Position numbers and translations under genes: made by a program | NCBI GenBank assembly: GCA_002794785.1 | Contig: NBBA01000002.1 | Span: forward strand, 2,294,001-2,358,000 | DNA length: 64,000 bases | Source: Coniferiporia sulphurascens | Taxonomy: Eukaryota > Basidiomycota > Agaricomycetes > Hymenochaetales > Hymenochaetaceae | Direction of reading: 5' to 3' | The notes under the pieces: generated by a model | Database searches by the model: none | What the model saw: only the letters and a program-made list of their open reading frames with translations | Told to the model about the DNA's origin: nothing | Shown: positions 1 through 13,697 of the stretch, one piece after another | Layout: each line of letters starts with the position of its first letter | Position numbering within the stretch: the stretch's first letter is position 1

Positions 1-2
1 AG

Positions 3-182
3 GGATCACTGCAGAGTTTTCGACTGATTTATCAGCGGCTGAGGAAGGAATGGGATTTGGATGTGGTGTGCGAGGATAATCTCGACACATCATATCCTAT
101 CTCTCCAATTCCTGACCATGGGCCGCAACATGGTCTCAATCCTCCATCAATTATGGTGAGAAGGTTTTCCGACTACCCCTAA
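3..182 (+). CDS. 3' end of an unidentified gene (partial)
   Basis: One plus-strand frame stays open from the left edge to a TAA at 180-182, giving about 59 residues (it contains RLRKEWDLDV and ends RRFSDYP). The other two plus frames stop within the first 95 bases. I do not recognise the product. An end here would make it convergent with the minus-strand gamma-adaptin gene, a normal arrangement. The ATGGTGAG at about 153-160 could also be a splice donor, in which case the true C-terminus lies in another exon. Modest confidence. Confidence 0.35.
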   Translation, partial: GSLQSFRLIYQRLRKEWDLDVVCEDNLDTSYPISPIPDHGPQHGLNPPSIMVRRFSDYP

Positions 183-545
183 AATCGTTCCCTTCTGAGC
201 AATATGTTTAAATACGTCCTTAACATTGTAAATTTATATCTTTGCCATTTAACCAAAGTGATCATCTGCCGATCGACATGCGTCTTTTACGCGCTAATTT
301 ATACAAAAAAAGTCAAGGCCCAAAATATGCATAATTCAAATCATGCAGAGTTTGCGGCTCTGTTTCAATTATGTTGTCGTAAGTGCGTAATCGGACAAAT
401 GCGGATGGAGATGGTAATTCAAATGAGATTCTATGCTCAGCTGCGACCGAACGCGAGGAGAATTAGTTGAGAACCAATATAGGTATGCCTTTCACCATCA
501 AAGCAAAGACAAAATCTGAAAATAGGTTTTGCTACTATACAGAAC
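183..545. other. Intergenic, convergent 3' ends
   Basis: AT-rich stretch between the partial plus-strand frame and the stop of the gamma-adaptin gene. A short open frame at 204-470 has no recognisable domain and looks fortuitous. Probably 3' untranslated sequence of both neighbours. Confidence 0.5.
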
Positions 546-3500
546 TTAGGAGGTCACACTCATCAAATCCGGAGGGAACCCGGAGAAGTCCACTTGGTCC
601 TGTACCGGACGTCCGCTGACCGTATATGATACCCGAAGTCGCAAGCGTACAGTGCTCTGTTGAAAAGTCATTATTGTAAGCAGGCTGCGTTGGAATTTGT
701 GACAGACGATGTTCAAAATTGAAGTACCTTTACCGGGGCGATAACACGCATTTGTTGCGTTTCTACAGCTCCCGGGTTGACGGTAGTGTTTGACATGGGC
801 AGCATTTGCAGCTGTTGCGTCTACATATAATATTATGAACATCGTCCCAGCACGGGGCAAGATAAGCGTACCTTCGGTACCGCGGCTAAAAAGTTTATGC
901 TCGTCACGGCATTGGTTCCAGTTACTTGAAAGCGAGCCAAAATGTTCACGACGCCAGCTCGCTGCGATGAAACTTGAGGTGTAAGCGTGATCTTTAATTC
1001 GTTCTTGTCGTACGCTGGATACGACTGGAGGCGAGGCGCAGGCACGTGCGAAGGACCTGGCGACTGTGTCATGGAAGCGAAGGGAGAAGCGGCTGCAGCT
1101 GCGCTCGCTGGAGCCGGGGCTGGGGCCGGAGAGTTCGGCGCAGGCGAGCCGAACAGGTTGAGGATATCGTTAACGGTATTCTTCTGAGCCCGCGGAGCGG
1201 ACCCAGCCGTAGGTATGGATGGTCCCGGGCCAAATATTTCCGCAAGGAGATCCTGGCTATTTTGGACGACTGGAGCTTGAACGTTCGCGACTGAATTGGT
1301 CGCAGCGGTTGCGTCATCCATCAGTAAGTCGACCTGTTTCATATAAGGAGGCGGAACCACAGCGGTTGACGTTAATCATACCTCTTTGGAAGCGGTGGAT
1401 CCAACAGGTTTATTCTCGACCACTGATAAGTTCTATAATCAGCGCAGGACTTGTGCGTAAAGGGGAGGACGTGAGTACCTATGCCCATTACTGTTGCCTT
1501 CAACTCAGGTGGCGGCATCCTCTCCAATACACCGAATTTTATCTCCCCTAGCTGCAGAAGATTTTCGAACTCGACTGCCCGTTGCTGGATCTCTAATTCG
1601 GGACTGGTAGAATACGAGTCCAATAGTCCCACTATGCGTCCCTGCTGTGTTGCGCTTGTCGTCGGACGGCCGGACATTTTTGTTAAAGCAGTGAGTATGA
1701 ATTGACGAATGAGGTAGTTCGCGTATGGAGAATCGAGCACAGAGACCAGAAGATCAACCATATCAGAGTCGACCGCCTGAAAATTCGTTAGACGCGACTT
1801 AAAGGAGTGAAATTATTTACCTGTCGAGGCTGTTCTTCGTCGACGATACCACCTTCGAGCAAAATCTCGCTGTACTCTCCAAGGACCCAGACGGCCGCTA
1901 GTGTTAATGACTCCTGTGAGATATCGGCCTGCAGGGCAGTGTATAACTTTGATGCGGTATATGCTTGAAGTTCAGGGGTATGTGCGACTAATCTTATAAA
2001 CGATGAAAGGATCTCCTCTCGAACATGATTACCGGCCTATCAGTACAATCAGAAATATGCTCTCTGAGAATCGTGCACAGAAGTTCGCTCACCAGTTTCA
2101 AGACGCGAAGGAAAGTGTCAATGTGCCACCTCTTGTTCGGCGCATACCGCTCAGCAGCCAGGCTGATCTGCGTGGTCATACCCAGTTTGAATTCGTTGTC
2201 TGCCACCTCCAAAAACGCCAACAGCTCGCGGATCAGGACGCGAACATTCTGTTCGTTTATTAAAGCATAAGAAAGTTCAAGTGCGCGTCTTCGGATAGAA
2301 ATATCACCGTCGCGGAGACAGTCAAGGATTATGTTTCGGTGTCGTTGAACAGCATTGGTGTCCATTGAGACGACCTTATTCAGTGTGTTAAGGGCAACAT
2401 ATCTTGTATAAAGATTAGCGTGCACAGAACTTCTCGGTCAAAGATTTGCAAGTTACCGGATGTTGTTATCGCGATTGCTCAAGAACTTCCCAAGGATATT
2501 GATCGCCATCACACGTAGGCCACTGTCCGCCTCGATTTCCAGTACAGTCAACACAGTCTCATACAAAATCGAGTTTCCAACATTTTTGGTCGAATCCGTG
2601 TTCGTGGCAACCTGGTCAACAAATTGAGATGCCACTGGTTTCACGACATTCAGGAGACTCACCTGCGCCAAAATATCGTTCATTATCTCGCTCGCTTGCT
2701 GATCGCCCTTTCCAAGCAAGCGCATCAGGCGCAGTATTTTTACTTGGAGAAAGGGATCCGTAATTCCAGAAACGTCGTGCTCGGGACTATATCCGGTCGT
2801 TACCAAGGTCTTGAGGTGTCGAACTAACAGAGGGACGGCCTTAGACGGTTTTTAGACAAGACGATCGCAGGTCAATTCGCTGGATACGCACATTTCTGAA
2901 CTCGTCAAGACAATTTGGTTCCAATTGCACCATCTCCGCAATCAAAGTTGTTGCAGCAAGTAGATTTCCATGGTTGCGATCAGTGAGAAGATTCTTTGCC
3001 TTCGAGACGAAATGGTCAATTAAGTCGGGCACTTTCTTAACCACGCGAAGGGCACAAAGAGCAGCCTAGGACAAACTCAGTTCAGTGATGGAAAGAAAAG
3101 GGACCTGTTGCAGAGATGTAGAGAAGAGTGAAACGTACCTTTTTGCGAATGTACGTGTTGCTAGACCCAAGCAGCTTCTCGATCTCGTTAGCAAGGTCCC
3201 TGGACATCTCTTCTGAAGAGATATTTGCAAACGTGCACAGGGCCAGACCAACAGCGTACATGTTAGAATGATTCATGTCGCTAAAAGCACATTAAGCGCA
3301 TTCATGAACTGAAACTACATGCACACGTACTTTTTAAGTGAATTAGTCACGAGCGTAAGCACCTCCTGATTCTCATCTAGCAACAGCATTATGCCCAAAT
3401 ATCCAAGGCGCTTGTCTGAAAATCTGGGGCTTGCCACGAGCTTTAGACATTCGATTTGCCCAAAGTGCGCAGGATAGCCAAGCATGTGAATATAGAGCAG

Positions 3501-3761
3501 CTTCGCGACATTATTGTGTCGAGCATATGAGTCCTCCTCTTTGAAAGATGTGCGGATAGCAGCGGATTCCTTCTGAATCAAGGCCCTTTCGTCTGCGAGC
3601 GTCTTCGCAATTGTTAAAAAAGAGTGCACTATAGCGTGTTCAGAACGTGACCTGTACCTTGCATGCTCTAATGGCTTTGATAAGGGCTGGAAAACACACT
3701 CGTCAACAAGCAATACTCATACATGTGCGGACTGTCGACCTTTGAGATTGTGGTAAGGCAT
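546..3761 (-). CDS. APL4: AP-1 clathrin adaptor complex gamma subunit (gamma-adaptin)
   Basis: Large subunit of the AP-1 adaptor, which sorts cargo into clathrin-coated vesicles between trans-Golgi and endosomes. The first exon starts at the ATG at 3759-3761 (MPYHNLK) and splices to [10 protein letters not shown], then to [20 protein letters not shown], the hallmark start of gamma-adaptins. HEAT-like trunk exons follow, with [20 protein letters not shown] and [14 protein letters not shown]. The hinge at about 1000-1330 is rich in Ala and Pro and carries LLAEIFG and ILNLFG, which resemble clathrin or accessory-factor motifs. The gamma-ear is at the C-terminus: FLAAVPK is spliced to LQMLPMSN, then [20 protein letters not shown], ending at the TAA at 546-548. 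I read about ten introns. One lies in the ear at about 671-746 (GTAAAG..CAACAG). Length, about 830 residues, fits the family. Its start faces BUD6 across 192 bases. Confidence 0.93.
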
Positions 3762-3953
3762 GGCTTCACATACACAGGCGACGTTGCGCACGACTCGTCG
3801 TTGGCGTTAACGGTTGTCGGTAAGGGCAGTGGCGGTGTGCAGTGCGCGCTTGGTGGAAGTCGGCATGCGCGTGCTCGGTCGGCATATTCCGTGTCTATTC
3901 TGCCCTCCAAGTGACGAGCTCAAGGAGGCTATTGTCTCGAGCACTCATCAAGC
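3762..3953. promoter_or_regulatory. Divergent promoter region, AP-1 gamma / BUD6
   Basis: 192 bases separate the two start codons, so both promoters and both 5' leaders must lie here or overlap. I saw no clear TATA box. Function is inferred from position only. Confidence 0.5.
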
Positions 3954-6900
3954 ATGAACGGCGCCATCGCCACGTCTTCGTCGCAGGGCACGTCGTCTGC
4001 GCAGCCCCATGCGCCAACGCACCCGTCAAGACGCGATAACCACTCCATTTCATCAACCACCTCGCGCGGAAGCGACAGGGATCGTGAACGAAGCAGCAGG
4101 GCTAGTGCCAACGTAAGTTCACGTACATTGTTGAGCAAGATTGCTTGAGTATTGACTTAATTACGCGCCAGCCGCCTGTCGAATCTGCCGTGACGAGACT
4201 TCTTGTCGCTATCAAACAGCTCCTGGAAGCATTGACCTTATGGAGCACATTGAAGATGACCGAGTCGCAGGTCAGCGATGTGTATGTCCGCCTCGGGAAC
4301 GACTTCAACGCTGCTGTGGCTGCCTTTCGATCATTTAATATTGACATGAGGTGAGTGGTGTTTACTTTGGACATTTTGATGCACCGACTTACCCCTATGC
4401 GCATCGCCTAGCGAGCTGCTGTCGGTTCCAGATGATTTGCGTGGTGTCCTCGAGCAATGCCTTTCGGAAGATGCAACGCCTTCAAATCTCGAGCTTTTCC
4501 TACCCACAGTGCGGCAAATTATCACAAATCTTCTCCAAGGACTCCGGAGCAAGCAATCGGTGTACCGACGCATCGTGTCCGATCGTAAGCACCGTACGAC
4601 AGAATCACAGGGTTCGGATCGTGAGGTTCGAGCGACGCGCGCGTCTCGGGCGGATAGCACGAGCTCCTCGGGAGGAGTAGCACGCTCCCAGACTGCACGC
4701 TCAACAACAGGGGAGGGCGGCTCAAATCGGGTCTCGACGACGGAAGGACAACAAAGGCGGATTGTATCGTCTTCTCGGAGAAAGGAACCCAGTTCGCAAC
4801 CTCCTCCCCCTCCACCTGATGATAATTATTTTTCCGGTGGATTCATGCGGCCGAGGACGCCCGCAAACGAAGATGACAGGCCTGGAGGGCATAGACGCGA
4901 ACTATCACGTTCCAATGGTGCACAGCACCCACGACCACCGACAGACCATCAAGATGCTCCCAGACAACGAAGTTCAACGCCAAGTTCACCGTTCAGTGCC
5001 GATGAGTCCAATGACAGTACCATAACGCTTTCACCACAGCGTACTGCTCCACCTCCTGTCCCGCTTGTTCCTTCCAGTGTTGTCCGCTATTCGCTGACCG
5101 ATAATCCCGTGCCTGCTGTCGTCGTCGATGAGGCAACCCCTCCATCGTCTTCAGACAACATCGCCTCAATGGCCCTCGGTCAACAGGTTTCAACGAATTT
5201 GATGACGGGGACGCCCCCGGAAGCGTCCGCCATAGATGCCGCACAAGCACCCGTTATAGCAAACTCACTTGCTGCTCTCAAAAAAAGTGATGCCCTGGAG
5301 CGGCGAGCGTCGAAACGTTTCTCAACGTATAATATCTCAAAAATGACAGGAGGCGGGATGAAGGAACGGTCGGGATTAGGCCGCAGCGTCAATAGACGAT
5401 CTATGGCGGTCGACTCGTCGAACTTAACACCGGGTGAGCTCAATGTACTTACTGAGGAGGACGAGTCTGTCTCTCCGACTAGTTCGAGAGATGTAGGGCG
5501 AATGAAGAGCCGGGAGACTTCGACAGCAAGAACATCTCATACGCCGACACCAATAGAGGAGGAAGTGCCTCCTATACCGCCTATGTCGAATGTTTCCACA
5601 TCTTCGGGCCCGGCTCCACCTGAGCCTCCGTCGAAAGATGTCCCTGAAGTAGTGGAGGGCAGACGAATGGCCAGCAAACGGACGGAGCAGGTTGAAGAAT
5701 CCCAAACTCCTGTTTCGAACTCGCTCACCGTTTTCTTACAACTTGGTCGAGAGGTCAAGAAAGTGACCATAGAGAGGGGATTGTCCTTTGCGTCTCTCCG
5801 TGTTCTCTTTGTGGACAAGTTTTCGTATAGTCCAGGCCAAGATAATTTTCCTGACATATACATTCGTGATCCGTCAAGTGGAGTAATGTATGAACTTGAG
5901 GATGTGGAGGAAGTCAAGGATAAATGCCTTTTGTCTCTTAACATCGATCGTAAGATCTTCCTTTACTTTCCTGTTTTGTGTATCTTATTTACCATATTCC
6001 TCAAGCCTTGGACCAGATTAAGCAACATATTGACCAACAAATGTCTGGGTTAACACAAGAGCTGAAAGAGCTGCGCAGTACTGTTGGCTCGTCGAAGCGG
6101 ATATCCCAGTTGCCTCATCAGCCACCGATCATAACTCAGCCATTTGTCGAGAATGAAGCGTCCATGGCGCGCCCCTCTGACAAGCAGTTCCAACGTATCG
6201 CAAGACGTCTGTCGCGTCTTGTCGTTACGTCAGAGGAGTTCGTCAATTCGTCGTCGCAGATGAACGGAATTGCTTCCCAGATGACTGGTAGCTCTCTTCA
6301 ACCCCAATGGACCGGAGGGTCCGTGCTCTCTGAGGCATCTAGTAGGATTGTCACAGACCTCAAGACGCAGTTTGATGAAGTGCAAAACCTCCGCCGTGAC
6401 TTGGGTGTGATGCGTCAACTTTATATCGACTTCATGTCACAGACAAAAGACTCCCTAACCTCTCTGCGCTCGCAGACGCAGGCAGTCCGCCAACTTTCAA
6501 GCGTGAAGGTCGGTGGAGCACGAGCATATGTCGGCGCCGGGAAAGCGAGCCTTGATACACGCACGCAGAACGTGCTCACACGCGTCGAAGAGCTACAGGA
6601 CACGGTCGAAAACTTAAAAGAAGATGTTCTGAAGCGCTTCGTTAGCCCGCGCTCGAACGTTGTCAAGACTGTCGCGAAGGATATCGCGGAGGTCTCGGCT
6701 GAGCTCGACTCACTTAAGGAGTATATAGGGACCGTGAAGCCAATGTGGAAGAAGACGTGGGAAGAGGAGCTACAAAACATCGTCGAAGAACAACAGTTCC
6801 TCAGTCACCAAGAGGAATTTATGCAAGACTTGCTGGAGGACCACAAGGCGCTTGCAGAAGTGTTTGGACATGTCGAGAAGGTAATATCAATTCGCGGATC

Positions 6901-7282
6901 CGGTGCAGGGCGTGTAAGAGGTTTTAGACCGCCCCCGCCGGACGAAGGGAGCGGTGGGCTGAGCACAGTAATGATGGAGATACGCAGTGCGGCGATTGAC
7001 CCGGAGCGTCGTCTGAAAGCGATTGCAGCCAGCCAGAAGACTCGTGAACGCGAAAAAGCGAATACAGGGGACGAGTTTGAGTCGGAATTGAAAGGTTTCG
7101 TCTCTGGAAAAAGACTCAAGATGACGGGTGGCGCAGAGGAGGCAGAGCGTGTGCGCCAAAGACGGAATGACTTAGCGCTAAAAGCGATGTTTAACAGCAG
7201 TACATCGACTACCTCTGCCGGCTCTACAACGCCTACCTCCACGACATCCCCAGACCCATCTGGTTCGGATTTCCCGAGCTGA
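3954..7282 (+). CDS. BUD6: Bud6/Aip3 actin-nucleation-promoting polarity protein
   Basis: Bud6 (Aip3) binds actin monomers and formins and promotes actin-cable nucleation at sites of polarised growth. Exon 1 starts at ATG 3954 (MNGAIATSSS). Introns are read at 4113-4171, 4351-4411 and 5950-6005, and the stop is the TGA at 7280-7282. An N-terminal helical region (PVESAVTRLLVAIKQL..LRSKQSVYR) resembles the conserved N-terminus of fungal Bud6. A long Ser/Pro-rich low-complexity middle follows. The AIP3 core comes after it: LQLGREVKKVTIERGLSF, FPDIYIRDPSSGVMYELEDV, then DQIKQHIDQQMSGLTQEL and coiled coil to about residue 900. The C-terminus is Thr/Ser-rich. The protein is about 1,050 residues, longer than yeast Bud6 because of the disordered linker. 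The reading frame is clean across all junctions. Confidence 0.9.
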
Positions 7283-7636
7283 ACTAATTCTACGTATGAC
7301 TTTCTTATCCCTCTTACTTGTTTTTCTCCTTGCACCGTAGACTTTTTGCTTCAAGTTTATCCTTTGACTCTGTGTATTATTATCTTCGCCATTCTGATAC
7401 TTTCATATACCTACTGCTGATTGTCTTTAGTGGATCATACGGCCTCACGCTGGCTCTTAGGTTATATTGTGGTTTGTAATAGAAAGCAATGTTAAATGTT
7501 TCGCATATTTGGAACTTCTCCATTTCAGTGGTTGGATATACACAAACGCGTGATTATTGAAACAAAAGCCCGAAACGAATCACAGAAGGTAGGAGGGAAA
7601 AGACAATACATAAGTAGCGCTTCTGACTCAACGGAC
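7283..7636. other. Convergent 3' region, BUD6 / SDA1
   Basis: 354 bases between two stop codons that face each other, T-rich after BUD6. The overlapping short frame starting at 7496 has no recognisable domain. Nothing beyond likely 3' UTRs is visible. Confidence 0.6.
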
Positions 7637-10383
7637 CTACTTCCTTCTCTTCTTCTGATTTTCGTTATGTTTGCGCATTCTCTTCTGTTTCTCCATCAGA
7701 CTCGCCTTCTTTTTCCCGCGCACCGCGCTGCTCGCCATGACCATCATTAATGGCTTGTTGCGCGCCTTCTCGCGATTCGTCGAGCTGCTCGGCACGTCCT
7801 TGCGCTTTTTGCCCTTGTTTGAACCGAACTTCTCACGTCCCTCGCGTCCCTCACGTACGGAAGCCATTCGCTCCTCATATGTCGCCTTCGCTTTCTTCCG
7901 TGGCCCAAGGATGTCCGCCTCTCCGAGCAGAACAGCCTCGTCCCCGTCACCTGTAGGCAACACTGACTTAAACTCGCCATGCTTTCGTTTTGTAGAGCTG
8001 CCTCCCGCTGCTTTCGAGCGCAGATCGTTAAGGAGAGCGAAATCTGCAGGGGTCAGAATCTGTGCGACACATGCATACATGAGTAAAGTTTTGGCGAAGA
8101 ATAAGAGATAAATGACCTTGGTTTCAGCGATGCTCTGAATGGGATCGACTTGACCCTGTGATGCGTCTCCAGGGTTCTCAACATCCATTATGTCTTGCTC
8201 CAAGTTCACTCCACCCTCCTCACCCTCGTTCACGCCGGGTTCACGCTCCTTCTGCTTTTTACTTTCGTCTTTCTCGTTGTCGCTATCGCTTAGCTCGAGT
8301 TCATTATCCGAGTCGGAAGAGACATCGATCCATCCTTCGGATGCGGATGAACTGTCGGACGACTCGGAGGCCACTTCCCACCCTGTCCAATCTTCCTCGT
8401 TACCGTCACCGTCGTCGTCATCGTCCGAAGCCGATCCCTCATCTGCCTCCTTCAGCTTGCGGATGTGATCTTCGAGAAGCTGTGTAATCGTCATGAGCTA
8501 CCGCTCAAAGTATTTACAAGACGAAACTTACATCCAAGCCTTCAATGGCTGATTTGTTTCCACCCTTTTCTTGCCCAAACAGGATGGGCTGGAAAGTTGC
8601 GCTCTTCATGCTCGCTTCTTTACCCTGTTAGCAATGTAAATCGTCACCCTATATCTGTTAGGATAAGATGAAGTATCCCACCCTCTCCCGTCGCTTAAGC
8701 ATGGATGGCATCTCATGCCTGTACAACTGCAGTAAGCCCCTTGCGGCGGCGATGACACCCTTGTCCTTGCTCTTTCTGTACTCTACGAGGTCTCCCAATA
8801 AATCTTCCTCCATCGCCCATGGCTGCCGTCTGCACACTTCGCAAACAGCATTCAGACCGGCCGCTACGACTTCGCTGCCTACACCAGGATGCACGAATTC
8901 GTGTGCAATTTTCCTGAGGACAGGTGTGAGTACGTCCGGTGGTGTGAGTTCGTGCACGGACGATGCAAGTGCGGCGAGTATTGTGGGAATGCGCAGCTGT
9001 GAGGCAGTGAGGTATTTAAGGAGATACGTGTAGAATGGTAACACGCAGAGATGATGTGTCCCAAGAGAGCGGCAGAGCACCTGCATGCTCAATAGCTTGT
9101 GCTCTAGAGTGAAGCGTTTGTCATGGCGTGAGAGGTTATCAAAAAGTTTCTCCGCGAAGGTCTGCGGGTCTTGCAAAAGCTGCAGCGCGGCGAAGTTGGC
9201 TCTTGAAGATGTCGTCTTGGACTTGGCTTTCTATATGTGTGTCAGTCTCAGAGTAAAAGTTGCACATGAAAGGGGCAGACTTTTTTTGCAACCTTGATGT
9301 TTTTTGACATTTTCTTGTCACCACTCCGCGTCTTTTTGTTGATTGTTCTCCTGTGTAGAAGCGCCTTGACATCTGGACCCTACGAGATAGTAGTTAGCGC
9401 CCTTTCTCCCCCTGACGACGGTCAATCCTACTTCGTCTTCCTCGTCGCTTGAGTTTTCCTCTTCATCCTCGTCAAGGAAGAAATGCAAAGCCGCACTCTG
9501 AACTTTGGTGATGGGATGGAAGCAACCTAACGAGACAATTGAGACGGATTTTGCATCGTTCCTGATGGTCGCGAAAGTTTAGACGTCGTAACAGTCGCAA
9601 ATAAGTGTCTGCACATACCAAACACCCTTCTTCCATAGGTCTTTCGTAAGGAAAACAGCCCACAATGCGTCTTCACCAGCATGATGCGAAACATCCCCAG
9701 CACGAACTGGCTTTTTTCCCTTGTCGAAAACGACATCCATATCCGCACCCTGTTCGACCATACGGAAGAGCATAGCTTGCATAGCTCGATTGAGCTTGAG
9801 ATTGGTGCGCTGAGCATTGGCTGTACGGATTTCGGTTAAAATTGTTTTTCGGATAAAGGAGCGGAGAGTCGAAGACGAGGTGCGAGGAAGGAGGGGGAAG
9901 AGAGTTTTTAGAAGCCTGTAGATGCTTTAGTCGAGGTCATAGTGAGCATAGAGATACACGCACTCAATAGGGGAGAGAACGTCTTTTTTCCGGAGAATTA
10001 TGAGATTTGAGATCAAGCTCTTTCTTGCGTCTGAGTTGAGCTCTCCATAATGGTTCAATAGTAATCCTGATAACTCTGTAGGAAAGTTCGCCGTTTCATC
10101 GGGATAACACGACGCAACCTAACTCCAAGGCAAATAAGAAAAACGAACAGAACACTTTTGAAAGAGAATAGAGTGATACCTGGGAAATAAAAGTAATCAT
10201 GTCTTTGAACTGATCTGACTGTTCCACTGGGTTTGCTTGGAAGATATTTAGGATGCTCTTGTAGTGATTCCATTGCTGTAGGAACTCCTCCTTGTATGCT
10301 GCCGGATCCCTTTTTATGAGATTTTGAAGCTGGGGTAGATTTGAAGAGAGCAAAGCCCCTCTGCCCGCATGTGAGCGAACCAT
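7637..10383 (-). CDS. SDA1: Sda1, nucleolar 60S ribosome biogenesis factor
   Basis: Sda1 is needed for maturation and export of pre-60S ribosomes and for passage through Start. The ATG is at 10381-10383. The first exons give LPQLQNLIKRDPAAYKEEFL and HYKSILNIFQANP, the conserved N-terminus of the SDA1/NUC130 family. Later exons give FAEKLFDNLSRHDKRFTLEH, VLPFYTYLLKYLTASQ and AARGLLQLYRHEMPSML. The acidic segment (about 8160-8470 on the plus strand) is full of Asp, Glu and Ser. The last exons give ILTPADFALLNDLRSKAA, GPRKKAKATYEERMASVREG and a basic tail ending KRMRKHNENQKKRRK. These are all family hallmarks. About seven introns. The start is separated by 243 bases from the divergent CBS gene. 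Confidence 0.92.
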
Positions 10384-10626
10384 CTTGTACGTTCACAATT
10401 AAGTCCTAGATGTTCAAGCCTCAGACAACAAGCGCCTCGTTGGTCAGACTCTCAGCGTCCAGCACAGTGCTGTCAGTGCCGCGGCCGCTCAGCGAAACTT
10501 TTTTCGGGGGAAACCACGTGACCTCGGGAGCAGATAGACCCGTTCCGGATTCCCGCTTCTGCCACTCGGACCTCGGGGCGCTGTCTCAAGCCCAACTTGC
10601 ATTCACACCATCATTTTCAACCTACC
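10384..10626. promoter_or_regulatory. Divergent promoter region, SDA1 / CBS
   Basis: 243 bases between divergent start codons. It contains GCGGCCGC near 10480 and a CACGTGAC element at 10515-10522. The CBS side ends in a pyrimidine-rich stretch before the ATG at 10627. Confidence 0.55.
10515..10522. promoter_or_regulatory. Cbf1-type E-box (CACGTGAC)
   Basis: Read on the minus strand this is GTCACGTG, matching the RTCACRTG consensus bound by the bHLH factor Cbf1, which with Met4 drives sulfur-amino-acid genes in yeast. It lies about 110 bases upstream of the CBS start codon, so regulation of transsulfuration by a Cbf1-like factor is plausible but inferred. Confidence 0.45.
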
Positions 10627-12299
<1,673 letters not shown>

Positions 12300-12532
12300 C
12301 GGGCCCGTGGCCTGTTTTCAACCGTCTGTACAGTGATATCTGCGACTTAGAACAGAATACACGGACTTTTTATGTTTAAAAATAATATTCAGTCAGGCTG
12401 GTGCGTACAAATCTACCGTGCTCATAAAATACAATCCTTTTTAAATATACACACTCTCCAAAATATCGTCACTGGGTTCAGCGTTCGCCGCCCTCACTGG
12501 TCACCGGGTTTATACACCATGTGCATCGTGAA

Positions 12533-13320
12533 TTATGCTCCTGAACCCGCGCCAAAGCGCGGCTGAGGCTTCAGCATGTTCACATGGAGTGGCCACGGTT
12601 TACCCATCCACGTTGCAAGCTCCGTGTGGTCATTGTACGCGTCATTTGTATTTGGGTGGATCAATACACTATCACGAGATAAATTCCGGTCAAATGCGCC
12701 AAATCTGAGTCGGGGTGGGTTGGAAGATCACGTACGAGCAGGGTCCACGGTGGACCGCGAGCCACGAGAAGAGCGTGCCAGTTTGGTGCGGGGTGAACGT
12801 ATTCACTTCGAACATGGCGACTGGGTGCGGGCCTGAGGTGAAGAACGTATTAATAAATTGATCGAAACCTAAATGCGCGAGTATGCATTTAGTACACACC
12901 AACGGGCTTTTCCCAGAACTTGTATATTCTCAGCTATATCGTCGTTATGGAAGACTAATCAGCTGTATTGAACACCTGGATCCTGTCGTAGACATACCTC
13001 AGGGAACTCGCGACGGATCCGCTCATGAAGCGTACGTGCATATACCTTCTGTGCATCAACGGCTTGCATATAGTAGACTGTGTAGGAAGAACACGGAACC
13101 GGCTTGTCTTAGTAAGTGCCGGGGTATAAAACTGGCGGGACATACTGTGGAAGTCAAAGCCGTTGTTCGATGAGTCGATTGGGGGTGGGAAAGTTTCGTA
13201 GGCAGAGGAGAGGGGCCCGGGCGGATTGTATAGTGACTTGCCGTCCGCATTGATCGTGTCTGGGAGTGCAGGGGCATCCTCATAGCCGGCGAGGAGGTCT
13301 GGAAACTCAGATGGGTGCAT
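12533..13320 (-). CDS. DOPA 4,5-dioxygenase-family protein
   Basis: Assembled from five short exons. The chain runs FDFH, IYYMQAVDAQKVYARTLHER, IRREFPE, LRIYKFWEKPVG, PHPVAMFEVNTFTPHQTGTL, FSWLAVHRGPCSVLIHPNTN and YNDHTELATWMGKPWPLHVN, and ends at the TAA at 12533-12535. The DFH..YY start, GPHP..FEV and HPNT..DHTE motifs are those of the fungal DOPA-dioxygenase family, whose Amanita member opens L-DOPA to muscaflavin and betalain precursors. The conserved His residues are probable metal ligands. The chosen start is the ATG at 13318-13320 (MHPSEFPDLLAG), giving about 170 residues, normal for the family. The frame stays open to about 13470 but without an upstream ATG, so the longer form would need another exon. 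Donors GTATGT, GTATGT, GTGTGT and GTACGT keep frame. The actual substrate is unknown. Confidence 0.85.
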
Positions 13321-13697
13321 AAGTGATGAAGCTAAAAGCTTGAAGCGATGTATGCGCGGGTAATTGTCGAAAGTAAAGAGACCTGAGGCTGGCACCAGTC
13401 CCTTATAAGCAGTACCGGGTGCACTGCGCTTCTTCCGTGTCGGAGCATCGTCCTTACAAGAGGATGACAAAGCCAGTCTTCACTCGTCCTGCTCAGTCAG
13501 TCCTGTGTACGTGTATGCTGTATTCCACGCAATACAACGGTATCGTGTTCCCATGTGAGACGTAGGACGCCCGAGTCCCATGTATGCCGACGAACAGAGG
13601 TGATTCGGTCAGAGGAGGATGACGTGACTCGTCACGGCTCTTGCAGACACCAGCGTACGCCTCGAACCCTGGCCGCGACCAGCAGCACGCGCCGCCG
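13321..13697. other. Divergent region, DOPA-dioxygenase-like / MZT1
   Basis: 377 bases between divergent start codons. The minus-strand frame of the dioxygenase continues open to about 13470, so this part may be 5' leader or an N-terminal extension. The remainder is presumably promoter for both genes; no clear element seen. Confidence 0.45.

Noticed and set aside
12955..13470. 171-residue minus-strand frame starting at 13470
   Set aside because: It begins with TTG, not ATG, and its second half is out of frame with the dioxygenase motifs. Splicing gives a clearly better model.
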